Assembly: GCA_013002175.1 (NCBI GenBank)
Contig: JABDKP010000077.1
Span: forward strand, 1 to 62,347
Direction of reading: 5' to 3'
Length of the DNA stretch: 62,347 bases
Origin: Ilumatobacter sp.
GTDB lineage: Bacteria; Actinomycetota; Acidimicrobiia; Acidimicrobiales; Ilumatobacteraceae
Position 1 is the first letter of the stretch; the number at the start of each line of letters is the position of its first letter. The notes below the pieces were generated by a model, which worked only from the letters and a program-made list of their open reading frames with translations, made no database searches and was not told the origin of the DNA. The position numbers and the translations under genes were made by a program. Shown here piece by piece: positions 1-7,071 of the stretch.

Positions 1-89
1 CGGTCGCGTCGGCCCCGCGAGCCACGCGCCAGCCTGGCGCCCGCCGCCGCCTCGCGGTCGTAGTACTCGCGCAGCTCCCGCTCGGTCAC
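1..89 (-). CDS. N-terminal fragment of an unidentified protein
   Basis: The first 89 bases, read on the minus strand from a GTG at 89-87, give an open frame running off the window edge. It encodes about 29 residues beginning VTERELREYYDREAAAGARL. The Tyr-Tyr-Asp-Arg-Glu opening is reminiscent of the N-terminus of class I SAM-dependent methyltransferases, but no motif is present to test that. There is no clear Shine-Dalgarno sequence. The call is weak. Confidence 0.35.
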   Translation of the reverse strand, partial: MTERELREYYDREAAAGARLARGSRGRRD

Positions 90-159
90 GCGCGCGGCCC
101 GGAGGTCATGTGGCGGACTCCTGTCGATCCGCGAGACCGTGGTGCCACCCGGACCCCGA

Positions 160-1197
160 TCAGAGCGTGTAGCCGGTGATGTCGATGATGAACTGGGTGC
201 TCCCCGTTCCACCGGACAGGATCTTCACCTGCCGATCGGTGTCGATGCTGGAGAAGCTCGCATTCGAGATGGTCTCGTTCGGTCCTGACCAGTTGATCGT
301 CGCGGCGGTGACCACCGTCGCCGTGCCGGGCGCGAGCTGGAGGAATCCACCGCCGACCGTCTCGGTGATCGCGAGATTGAAATAGATCGCCGTTGCTCCC
401 GCCGGTACGACGTTGACGGCGTTGACGGCGCCGGACTCGACGTCGATGCCGTCGTTCACCGCGATCACGCGCTCGGCACCGGCGGCGAGCGCGCCGTCGA
501 CGAAACGTGAGTCGTAGACCCGGCGAGGATTGATCGCATGGACCGCGCCTGCCGTGGCGGGCCCGGCGAGGCGTCGCCACGATCCCGGCGTCCCGCTGCC
601 GACACAACACCAGAGCGTGCCGGCTGAGTCGAAGCGCAGCTCGCCCCGGCTGTGCCTGTAGGTGTCAGCGGTCGGCGCGGACCCGTTCGCCGGCATATAG
701 ATGTTCGACCTGGCGCCGGACGTCTTGCGCGCCACGATCGCATGCCCGGTCGTCGCATCGGTGGCGCTGCGCGACTCGGTGTACGCATAGAACCCGTTCG
801 TGATCCGATTCCCCTGTGCGACGGCGCCGATCGCCGACTCGTAGGCACTGGACGTGGCGTCGTCCGACACGGTCAGGATGTTCCTGTTGGACAGCAGTCC
901 GCCCACCGTCGACCGCAATCTCGTGTTCCCGCTGTCCGAGATGTTGTCGTTGCTGATGATCATGTCCCCGCCGTCCGCAGCCGAAACGCGCTGCGGCTTC
1001 GCAGCACCGCCCGCGAGGGCTGCACCGGCGGCGATCGCCCCACCTCTCAGGAGCGTCCGCCGAGACGATCGCCGCGAGGACGCCACCGCCGGGCTCCGAT
1101 CGGGCGACGCGCGTTCGGCCTTCAGCTGCGATATCTGCGCCTGCTGGGCCGCCAGTGCGGCCTCGAGTTCTGCGATTCGATGATCCTGTGCGTGCAC
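160..1197 (-). CDS. Tat-exported surface protein with N-terminal coiled coil
   Basis: A 345-residue protein of unknown function. Residues 5-30 form a heptad-like coiled coil (HRIAELEAALAAQQAQISQL). A twin-arginine signal follows unusually late: SRRSSRRTLLRG at about 41-52, then a small hydrophobic stretch AIAAGAALAGGAA. The C-terminal 120 or so residues (from NPRRVYDSRF) resemble the beta-rich cell-surface module of many actinobacterial exoproteins, with a YDSR motif, VPAGATAIYFNL and a terminal DITGYTL. The GTG start at 1197 has a good Shine-Dalgarno (GGGAGG) a few bases upstream. Export by Tat and surface location are inferred; no enzyme motif is visible. Confidence 0.72.
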   Translation of the reverse strand: MHAQDHRIAELEAALAAQQAQISQLKAERASPDRSPAVASSRRSSRRTLLRGGAIAAGAALAGGAAKPQRVSAADGGDMIISNDNISDSGNTRLRSTVGGLLSNRNILTVSDDATSSAYESAIGAVAQGNRITNGFYAYTESRSATDATTGHAIVARKTSGARSNIYMPANGSAPTADTYRHSRGELRFDSAGTLWCCVGSGTPGSWRRLAGPATAGAVHAINPRRVYDSRFVDGALAAGAERVIAVNDGIDVESGAVNAVNVVPAGATAIYFNLAITETVGGGFLQLAPGTATVVTAATINWSGPNETISNASFSSIDTDRQVKILSGGTGSTQFIIDITGYTL

Positions 1198-1226
1198 GAT
1201 GCCTCCCGAGGGCTGTGGTCCGAGCG

Positions 1227-1472
1227 ATGAGCTTGCCGACGCATCCTCGCGCGGAAAATGATTCCGCGACTCCCGATTCCGCTCGAACGTGCTCGTCGTC
1301 GAGCCGGTCGCCGCGGTTCCGGTGGCGATCGCGGGCCACGCTCGTCGCCTACTTCTTCGCGTCCGACCTCGTCGTCCTCATCGTCCTGCTCCTCCGCGGC
1401 GATCTCGCCGACGAGCTGTTCTGGCGGGTCGTCGTCGGCCTCGCCGCCATGACGTGGTTGTGTCTGACACGA
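1227..1472 (+). other. Coding-like two-helix membrane ORF without its own stop
   Basis: An ATG at 1227 opens a frame encoding a polar N-terminus (about 37 residues) and two strongly hydrophobic segments around LVAYFFASDLVVLIVLLL and FWRVVVGLAAMTWL. Between about 1335 and 1455 almost every third codon position is G or C, the pattern of real genes here. That bias stops at the palindrome at 1451-1479. The frame stays open into the antisense of the ABC-F gene and meets no stop before it. It is either the remnant of a small membrane-protein gene that lost its 3' end or a chance open frame. Confidence 0.3.
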
Positions 1473-1479
1473 CTACGTC
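1451..1479. repeat. 29-bp palindrome at the 3' end of the ABC-F gene
   Basis: Two 14-bp arms, GACGTGGTTGTGTC and GACACGACTACGTC, surround a single T and match at 12 of 14 positions; both mismatches are G-T wobbles. The core TGTCTGACA is a perfect palindrome. The element contains the stop codon of the ABC-F gene (1473-1475). Its place suggests a transcription terminator or a REP-like extragenic palindrome. There is no T tract. Confidence 0.6.
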
Positions 1480-3254
1480 TCTTGGAGTTCGGCGAGTTCG
1501 AGCCAGTGGTTCTCGATGTCGACGAGTTCTGCCTGGGCGACACCGAGCTCGGCTCCGACGGCGGCCAGTTCCTCGTGATCGGTGAGATCGGCCAACCGTT
1601 CGGTCAGTGCGTCGAGCCGCTTCTGGGCCTTGGCCATCTGTTGTTCGGCGTCGCGCAGCTGACGGCCGATCGTCGACGGACTCGGCCCGGTCCGCGTGGC
1701 CTTCGGCTTCCCGGCTCGGCCCGATGCCTTCCTGACCGCGACGTCGGAGGTCGTGATGCCGGACAACGCCGCCCGCTCGGACAGCCACCCGGCCACACCT
1801 CCGGGAACGCGGTGCATCGAGCCGCCTGCGTCGATCGCCAGGACGTGGTCGGCGACCCGGTCGAGGAAGGCGCGGTCGTGGCTGGCCGCAACCAGCGCCC
1901 CCGGCCAGTCGTCGAGGAATGCCTCGAGTGCGCGCAGCGTGTCCAGGTCGAGGTCGTTGGTCGGCTCGTCGAGGATCAGCAGGTTCGGCTTCGTCGCCAG
2001 CACCATCACGAGCTGCAGCCGTCGCCGCTCGCCGCCGGACAGCATCCGCACCGGCGCGTACTGCGCCGGGGTGTCGAACCAGAACCGTTCGAGGAGCGCC
2101 TTGTCCTCGTGGTCCGGTTCGCGATGCGGGCCGGCCACCAGCTTGCGCACGACGATGTCAGGATCGAGTGTCGACGAATGCTGGTCGGCGTAGCCGACGA
2201 CGACGGTGCGGCCCTGCTTGACGACGCCTGCGGCCGGGGTCATGCGGCCCGCGATGATGTCGAGCAGGGTGGTCTTCCCGGACCCGTTCGGCCCGACGAC
2301 CGCCAGCCGTGCACCGGGCTCGATCAGCAGGTCGACATCGGTGAAGACGACCTCGTCACCGAAGCGCTGCGTGACACGGACCAACTCGACGACCTGGTTG
2401 CCGAGACGGGTGGTACCGGCGCCGAGCTCGAGCGGGCTCCCGCGCACGCCGGCCGGCCGCGGGCCCCCGCCGACGATCTCGGCCGCGCTCCGCAACCGCG
2501 CCTTGGGCTTGGTCGACCGCGCCGGTGCGCCCCGTCGCAGCCAGGCCAGCTCTTTCCGGGCGAGGATCCGCCGGGTCGATTCCTCCTGCGCCTCGCGCTC
2601 GACGCGCTCGGCCCGGGCATCGAGGTACGTCGCGTACGCACTCGACCCCGCGGCCGCCTGGTGCAGATGGGCGTGCCCGCCGTCGAGCTCGACCACCGTG
2701 CTCGGCCCGACCTCGGACGTCAGCCGGTCGAGCGCGTGCCGGTCGTGCGTGACCAGCACGAGTGCGGCCTTCATCGTGACCAACCGTGATTCGAGCCACT
2801 CGATCGCTTCCAGATCGAGGTGGTTCGTCGGCTCGTCGAGCACGATCATGTCGTGCGCCCCCTGCTGGTCGTCGGCGAGCACCTTGGCCAGCGCGACCCG
2901 CTTGGCCTGTCCGCCGGACAGCGTGTCGGTGCGCCGGTCGAACAGCGGCTGCACACCCAGCGACGTCGCGGCCGCGGCGACCTCCCACGAGTCGCCGAGC
3001 ACGTCGCGGACCGTGCCGGCCGGCAGCACGGGATCCTGTTCGAGCGACGCGATCCGCACGCCGCGTCCGAAGCGGACGGCACCGGTGTCGGGCTGGAGCG
3101 ACCCAGTGAGGATCCGGAGCAGGGTCGTCTTGCCGGACCCGTTGACGCCGACCACCGCGACGCGGTCGCCCGTCGAGATCGTGACCGCGACATCGGAGAA
3201 CAACACCTTGTTCGGTTGCGCCATGCCGACGCCCGCGATGTCGACGCAGATCAC
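1473..3254 (-). CDS. ABC-F family ATPase (Uup-like)
   Basis: A 593-residue soluble protein with two ABC domains and no membrane segment. Domain 1 has Walker A GVNGSGKTT (36-44), signature LSGGQ (112-116) and VLDEPTNHLDL (138-148). Domain 2 has GPNGSGKTT, LSGGERRRLQ and LDEPTNDLDLDT. The linker between them is Arg-rich (residues 200-260). The last 70 residues form a coiled coil rich in Glu, Ala and Leu, as in Uup. ABC-F proteins act on the ribosome to relieve stalls or protect against antibiotics, or, for Uup, take part in DNA-linked processes; which applies here cannot be told. The GTG start at 3254 sits 6 bases after TAAGTT (3266-3261, minus strand), suggesting a leaderless transcript. Confidence 0.9.
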   Translation of the reverse strand: MICVDIAGVGMAQPNKVLFSDVAVTISTGDRVAVVGVNGSGKTTLLRILTGSLQPDTGAVRFGRGVRIASLEQDPVLPAGTVRDVLGDSWEVAAAATSLGVQPLFDRRTDTLSGGQAKRVALAKVLADDQQGAHDMIVLDEPTNHLDLEAIEWLESRLVTMKAALVLVTHDRHALDRLTSEVGPSTVVELDGGHAHLHQAAAGSSAYATYLDARAERVEREAQEESTRRILARKELAWLRRGAPARSTKPKARLRSAAEIVGGGPRPAGVRGSPLELGAGTTRLGNQVVELVRVTQRFGDEVVFTDVDLLIEPGARLAVVGPNGSGKTTLLDIIAGRMTPAAGVVKQGRTVVVGYADQHSSTLDPDIVVRKLVAGPHREPDHEDKALLERFWFDTPAQYAPVRMLSGGERRRLQLVMVLATKPNLLILDEPTNDLDLDTLRALEAFLDDWPGALVAASHDRAFLDRVADHVLAIDAGGSMHRVPGGVAGWLSERAALSGITTSDVAVRKASGRAGKPKATRTGPSPSTIGRQLRDAEQQMAKAQKRLDALTERLADLTDHEELAAVGAELGVAQAELVDIENHWLELAELQET

Positions 3255-3279
3255 ACTCAGAACTTAGAACGGAAACGCC

Positions 3280-3321
3280 ACGAGCGGTGAGCCACGGCAC
3301 GGAGCCGGACTCACCGCTCGT
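3280..3321 (-). terminator. 12-bp perfect inverted repeat between two genes
   Basis: ACGAGCGGTGAG (3280-3291) and CTCACCGCTCGT (3310-3321) are perfect complements separated by an 18-base loop that can itself pair partly. It lies after the stop of the 3366-4046 gene and just before the ABC-F promoter, in the same transcription direction. A terminator is the simplest reading. The following bases are GGCGTTTCCGTTCT, only weakly U-rich, so an attenuator or protein site is also possible. Confidence 0.55.
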
Positions 3322-3365
3322 CGCGGTGGGTGGGGGGATGGGTGTCGGGAGCAGTGAGAGCGGGG

Positions 3366-4046
3366 TCAGCCCTCGGGGTCGTCGACGGGAACGTCGCCGC
3401 GCTGCGGGCGCTCGCCGTTGACGAGGTCGGTGACCTTGTCCTCGATCTGCGACGTGATGTCGTCGGCCTTCGTCTGATCGATCTTGCCGCTCTCGAGCGC
3501 CGTGGCGACGCGGGCCTCGGCCTCGTCGACGAGCGTGTCGATCAACGCCTGGACCTCGACGCCGTTGGCCGCCGCGATGTCGGCGAGCGTGCTGCCGTCA
3601 CGAAGCTGCTGCCGGAGATCATCGCCGTCGATGCCCAGCAGGTCGGTCACGGCCTCGGACACGGCGGCGCGGCCGAAGCGGCCGCCCGGACCCCGGTGGC
3701 CCGGACGGTCACTGCGGTCGGGCCGGTTCTCGACGAGGTGCGCCGTGACCGCGTCGGCCTGGTCGGCGGTGATCGTGTCGCCGTCGACGAGTTCCTGGAG
3801 CAGCTCGCGCAGCTTCTCGCCGGGCTCGGGCGCCTCATCGGTCGTCGTGGTCGCCGTGTCGTCGACCTGTTGGACGAGTGCCGCCGGCTCGGTGTCGGTG
3901 GCCGCACTGGACAGGCCGGGGATGCCGAACACCATGCCCGCGACCGTGCCGCCGACGAGGCCGGCGGACAGCCCGAAGGCGAGACCCTTCGAGCGCTTGG
4001 AGGATGGGGATTCCTGGGGGGTGGGTGTGGTTGTCATGGGGTTCAT
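3366..4046 (-). CDS. Predicted secreted or membrane-anchored helical protein
   Basis: A 226-residue protein of unknown function. A lysine-rich start is followed by a hydrophobic segment, LAFGLSAGLVGGTVAGMVFG, at about 22-41, so it is exported or anchored by its N-terminus. The rest is acidic and helical, with two similar segments, ITADQADAVTAHL and IDQTKADDITSQI, that recall the helical repeats of DUF2680-like exported proteins. A Gly/Arg-rich stretch (RPGHRGPGGRFGR) lies between them. It is the third gene behind a response regulator and sensor kinase, 57 bases after the kinase stop, so it is probably under their control. The ATG has an AGGA about 8 bases upstream. Confidence 0.7.
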   Translation of the reverse strand: MNPMTTTPTPQESPSSKRSKGLAFGLSAGLVGGTVAGMVFGIPGLSSAATDTEPAALVQQVDDTATTTTDEAPEPGEKLRELLQELVDGDTITADQADAVTAHLVENRPDRSDRPGHRGPGGRFGRAAVSEAVTDLLGIDGDDLRQQLRDGSTLADIAAANGVEVQALIDTLVDEAEARVATALESGKIDQTKADDITSQIEDKVTDLVNGERPQRGDVPVDDPEG

Positions 4047-4078
4047 CGTGCCCGTCCTGCGTGAGGTGGATGTCTGAG

Positions 4079-4099
4079 CCAGGTAAGAGTCGTGTGTGA
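4079..4099 (-). promoter_or_regulatory. Possible response-regulator site before the exported protein
   Basis: Read on the minus strand this stretch has TCACAC (complement of 4094-4099) and ACCTGG (complement of 4079-4084). The same two hexamers occur upstream of the response-regulator gene. It lies in the 57-base gap between the kinase and the exported-protein gene. Binding is inferred from shared motifs only. Confidence 0.3.
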
Positions 4100-4103
4100 G
4101 CGT

Positions 4104-5411
4104 TCAGGGAATCGGCGGCAGGCTGAATCCCACCGCGGCGCCGCCTTCGGGCCGCGACGCGGCAGTGACCGTGCCACCGTGCCGTTCCACGACTTCGCGC
4201 ACGATCGCCAGACCGAGGCCCGACCCCGGCAGGGTGCGCGCCGACTCCGCGCGGTGAAAGCGGTCGAACACGCGGTCGAGATCCTCGGCCGGGATGCCCG
4301 GGCCGCCGTCGAGCACGGTCAACGAGGCACCGTCGACGACGACCTCGATCGGTCCGGTGCGGTCGAACTTGACGGCGTTCTCGATCAGGTTGGTGATCGC
4401 CCGTTCCAGCCCGGCCCGGGGAACCCGCACGATCGCCGGAGCGGTCACCCGCACGCCGATGTCGCGGCCCCGGCGTCGGCCGACGCGTGCGGAGACATCC
4501 TCGGCGACCGCCGCCAGGTGAAGATCCTGCGCCGGCTGATCAGCGAGGTGCCCGGAGGCCACCGCGACCAACTCGTTGACCAGGTCGGTCAACTCGCTGA
4601 CCTCGCCGTCGAGATCGTCGAGGATCTGCTGCTTCGTGACGTCGGGCAGCTCGGGGTGCCGCCGCATCACGGCGAGGTTGGTGCGCAGGCTCGTGAGCGG
4701 CGTCCGCAGCTCGTGGCCCGCGTCCTGCACGAGACGCTGCTGTTCGGCGCGGGAACGTTGCAGCGCACCGAGCATCCCGCGGAACGCCGTGCCGAGGCGG
4801 CCGACCTCGTCGCGTCCGCCGCCGGGGACGTCGACGTCGAGTGTGCCCGACTGTTCGACGAGCACGGCCGCTCCGGTCAGCCGGCGCAGCGGCGCGACAA
4901 CGCTCCCGGCGAGCAACCAGCCGAGGGCCGCAGCAAGGGCAGACACGGCGATCACGAGCAGCAGCGTCCGCTGCCGGATGTCGCGCAGCACGCTGTCGGT
5001 CTCGGTGAGCGGGCGGGCGACCTGGACCGCGCCGCTCTGGAGCCCGATCGTGTGGACCCGGTAGCGGATCCCGCCGACGCTGGTGTTGCTCACCCGCCGC
5101 TCCCTCGGCTGGCCCAGCACCGACTTCAACACATCGTCGACCGGTACGGTGTCGTCGAACGACGTCTGCATCGTCCTGCCCTGATTGTCGACGACCCGCA
5201 CGGCGTAGATGTCGAGCAGATCCCGCGCCGGTATCTGCAACCTGTCGGGCCGGGCGGCCAGCAGCGCCGTCGCCTGGACGATCGAGCGGTCGACTTCGTC
5301 GACCAGCCTGATGCTCGTCGAGCGATACCCGATCACGCCGACCGACGAGGTCGCCACGAGGGCCACGATCGCCATCGCCAGCGCGATCTTCCAGCGGATC
5401 GAGCTCCTCAT
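4104..5411 (-). CDS. Two-component sensor histidine kinase (MprB-like)
   Basis: A 435-residue membrane kinase. A transmembrane helix at about 9-28, an extracytoplasmic domain of about 120 residues, and a second helix at about 150-172 are followed by a HAMP linker. The dimerisation domain carries the phosphoacceptor His233 in QDAGHELRTPLTSL. The ATPase domain has an N box (NLIENAVKF), DGGPGI and GSGLGLAIV. It presumably phosphorylates the regulator whose gene ends on its start codon (TGATG, one base shared), so the two are translationally coupled. The architecture matches actinobacterial envelope-stress kinases of the MprB type. The signal is unknown. Confidence 0.9.
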   Translation of the reverse strand: MRSSIRWKIALAMAIVALVATSSVGVIGYRSTSIRLVDEVDRSIVQATALLAARPDRLQIPARDLLDIYAVRVVDNQGRTMQTSFDDTVPVDDVLKSVLGQPRERRVSNTSVGGIRYRVHTIGLQSGAVQVARPLTETDSVLRDIRQRTLLLVIAVSALAAALGWLLAGSVVAPLRRLTGAAVLVEQSGTLDVDVPGGGRDEVGRLGTAFRGMLGALQRSRAEQQRLVQDAGHELRTPLTSLRTNLAVMRRHPELPDVTKQQILDDLDGEVSELTDLVNELVAVASGHLADQPAQDLHLAAVAEDVSARVGRRRGRDIGVRVTAPAIVRVPRAGLERAITNLIENAVKFDRTGPIEVVVDGASLTVLDGGPGIPAEDLDRVFDRFHRAESARTLPGSGLGLAIVREVVERHGGTVTAASRPEGGAAVGFSLPPIP

Positions 5412-6109
5412 CAGGACGCTCGTGCGGTGTACCCGACGCCCCGCACCGTGTGCACGAGGCGCGGTTCGCCCTCTGCCTCGGTCTTGCGCCGGAGGTAGCC
5501 GATGTACACCGCGAGATTCTTGGAGTCCGGCCCGAAGTCGTAGTGCCAGATGCGCTCGTAGATCGTCGTGTGATCGAGCACGATCCCTGCGTTCGCCACG
5601 AGCAGTTCGAGCAGGTCGAACTCGGTCTTGGACAGTTCGAGCTCACGCCCGGCGCGAAAGACGCGGCGGGCCGCCGGATCGACGCGCAGGTCGCCGACGA
5701 CGAGTTCGTTCGAGCTCTCCTCGGTGTGGAACTCGACGCGCCGCAGGAGGGCACGGAGGCGGGCGAGCAATTCGTCGAGCTCGTACGGCTTCGCGAGATA
5801 GTCGTCGGCGCCGGCGTCGAGACCGGCGACGCGGTCGCTCGTCTCGGTCCTCGCGGTGAGCATCAGCACGGGCAGCCGGTTCTTCTCGGAACGCAGCACC
5901 CTGCAGACGGTGAGACCGTCGACCAGCGGCATCGACACGTCCAGCAGCAACACGTCGGGAGGCGCAGCCCGAACCGCGTCGAGCGCTTCTGCGCCGTTGG
6001 TGACCGCTTCGACGCGGTATCCCTCGAGATCCAGCGCGCGGACGAGTGACTCGCGCACGGCGCGGTCGTCCTCCGCGACGAGGACGCGGGCACCGGTGCG
6101 GTCGGTCAT
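5411..6109 (-). CDS. OmpR/PhoB-family response regulator (MprA-like)
   Basis: A 232-residue DNA-binding regulator. The receiver domain has acidic residues 13-15 (EDD), phosphoacceptor Asp57 in LLLDVSM, and Lys107 in YLAKPYE. The C-terminal winged helix (about 135-230) includes ELSKTEFDLLELL and the closing VRGVGYTA. I chose the ATG at 6109 rather than an upstream in-frame start because the receiver fold starts 7 residues later and AAGACT ends 6 bases before that ATG. It pairs with the kinase at 4104-5411 and likely autoregulates through the TCACAC repeats upstream. Confidence 0.9.
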   Translation of the reverse strand: MTDRTGARVLVAEDDRAVRESLVRALDLEGYRVEAVTNGAEALDAVRAAPPDVLLLDVSMPLVDGLTVCRVLRSEKNRLPVLMLTARTETSDRVAGLDAGADDYLAKPYELDELLARLRALLRRVEFHTEESSNELVVGDLRVDPAARRVFRAGRELELSKTEFDLLELLVANAGIVLDHTTIYERIWHYDFGPDSKNLAVYIGYLRRKTEAEGEPRLVHTVRGVGYTARAS

Positions 6110-6124
6110 CGGGCCAGTCTTGCC

Positions 6125-6148
6125 GGTGAGTGTGAGAACCAGGTGTGA
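6125..6148 (-). promoter_or_regulatory. TCACAC direct repeats upstream of the response regulator
   Basis: On the minus strand TCACAC occurs twice with a 13-base period (complements of 6143-6148 and 6130-6135), followed by a third partial copy, TCACC. Direct repeats of this sort (TCACAG-type for PhoP) are known OmpR-family sites. The position, 16-40 bases upstream of the regulator start, fits autoregulation. It also lies between the regulator and the divergent crcB pair. Confidence 0.4.
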
Positions 6149-6193
6149 ATGGAAGTCCCCGGCCGCGGGTGCACGGTTTGGTACGAACGGTGC

Positions 6194-6613
6194 GTGCAAC
6201 TGTTCCCGAGCGCACCGCAGCTCTCCGGCCGCCTGCTCCCGGAGGCGCTCGCTGTCGTCGCGCTGGGCGGTGCGGCCGGTGCCGGCGCCCGGTGGGTGGT
6301 GGGCGACACCCTCGGGACGACCGAGGGTGTGTGGCCGTGGGCGACGTTGCTGGTCAACGTCGTCGGGTGTGCACTGATCGGGTTGGCGGCCCGCCGACTG
6401 ACCCGCGGCTCGCTCGCATGGGACTTCCTCGTCACCGGCGGTCTCGGCGGATTCACCACGATGTCCGCGTTCGCCGTCGAACTGAACGGGCTGGTGGACG
6501 CCGATCGCACTGCGCTGGCCGTGCTGTACGGCCTGCTCAGCATCGCCGCGGGTGTGGCCGCCACGTTCGTCGCCGCACCGGCACTGCCACCGGCCGATGG
6601 TGACCCCCCGTGA
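6194..6613 (+). CDS. crcB: Fluoride channel Fluc/CrcB subunit 1
   Basis: A 139-residue protein with four predicted membrane helices. Family marks are GGAAGAGARW near the N-terminus, TLLVNVVGCALIG with the conserved Asn, and GGLGGFTTMSAFAVE. Fluc channels are dual-topology or paired dimers that let cytoplasmic fluoride out. In the usual TTFSTF box the first Phe is Met here. The GTG at 6194 was preferred to an ATG at 6149 because it gives the usual family length; the choice is not certain. Its stop overlaps the start of the second subunit (GTGA), so the two are probably made in equal amounts and form a heterodimer. I did not find a fluoride riboswitch. Confidence 0.85.
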   Translation: MQLFPSAPQLSGRLLPEALAVVALGGAAGAGARWVVGDTLGTTEGVWPWATLLVNVVGCALIGLAARRLTRGSLAWDFLVTGGLGGFTTMSAFAVELNGLVDADRTALAVLYGLLSIAAGVAATFVAAPALPPADGDPP

Positions 6614-6924
6614 CGGCGGTGCTGTTCCTCTGCGCCGGGGCGGTCGGCGCCCTGCTCCGCCTGGCGGCGGGGGTGCTCGTGTGCACGTGGCAGGCCCTGC
6701 TCGTCGTCAATGTCGCCGGCAGCGCCGTGCTGGGCGCAGTGCTCGGCGCGGACGTGTCGGCCGCCACGACGACCGTGCTCGGCGTGGGGTTCTGCGGGGC
6801 CGTGACGACGTTCTCGTCGTTTGCACTCGAAGCTCGGTCGCTCGGCATGCGCTGGGGCAGCGCATACGTCGCGCTCACCGTCGCGGGCGCGTGCGCCGCG
6901 GCATCGATCACGATGAGCCTGTGA
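6610..6924 (+). CDS. crcB: Fluoride channel Fluc/CrcB subunit 2
   Basis: A 104-residue, four-helix partner of the preceding subunit, starting at a GTG that overlaps its stop. It has the Arg of GALLRLAAG, the Asn of VVNVAGSAVLG and an intact GFCGAVTTFSSFALE box. It is short for the family, with small loops. In Gram-positive bacteria Fluc proteins often come as such adjacent pairs that assemble head-to-tail. Transcription runs into the 42-bp repeat array, whose hairpins probably end it. Confidence 0.85.
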   Translation: MTAVLFLCAGAVGALLRLAAGVLVCTWQALLVVNVAGSAVLGAVLGADVSAATTTVLGVGFCGAVTTFSSFALEARSLGMRWGSAYVALTVAGACAAASITMSL

Positions 6925-6930
6925 CGCACT

Positions 6931-7069
6931 CCCGAAATCTGACGGCCTCGGCCCGCCCGGCGGGCTGTGAGCGCCAGATTTCGGGGATCTCGGCCCGCCC
7001 GGCGGGCTGTGAGCGCCAGATTTCGGGGATCAGGGCCCGCCCAGCGGGCTGTGAGCGCCAGATTTCGGG
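6931..7069. repeat. Three-copy 42-bp tandem repeat with nested hairpins
   Basis: A 42-bp unit occurs three times between about 6948 and 7073 between convergent genes. Each unit has a GC palindrome; in copies 1 and 2 it is perfect (GCCCGCC-C-GGCGGGC), while copy 3 has one change. Each unit ends in CAGATTTCGGG (6975-6985, 7017-7027, 7059-7069). The complement CCCGAAATCTG occurs once at 6931-6941, so the array can fold into a long hairpin with any of the three copies. The last copy runs into the P450 stop codon (7072-7074). A bidirectional terminator is likely. Confidence 0.85.
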
Positions 7070-7071
7070 GA

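Noticed and set aside
6122-6193. Fluoride riboswitch ahead of crcB
   Set aside because: The gap is short, is shared with the response-regulator promoter, and no crcB-RNA core could be recognised by eye.
6931-7069. CRISPR array
   Set aside because: The 42-bp units are directly adjacent with no unique spacers.
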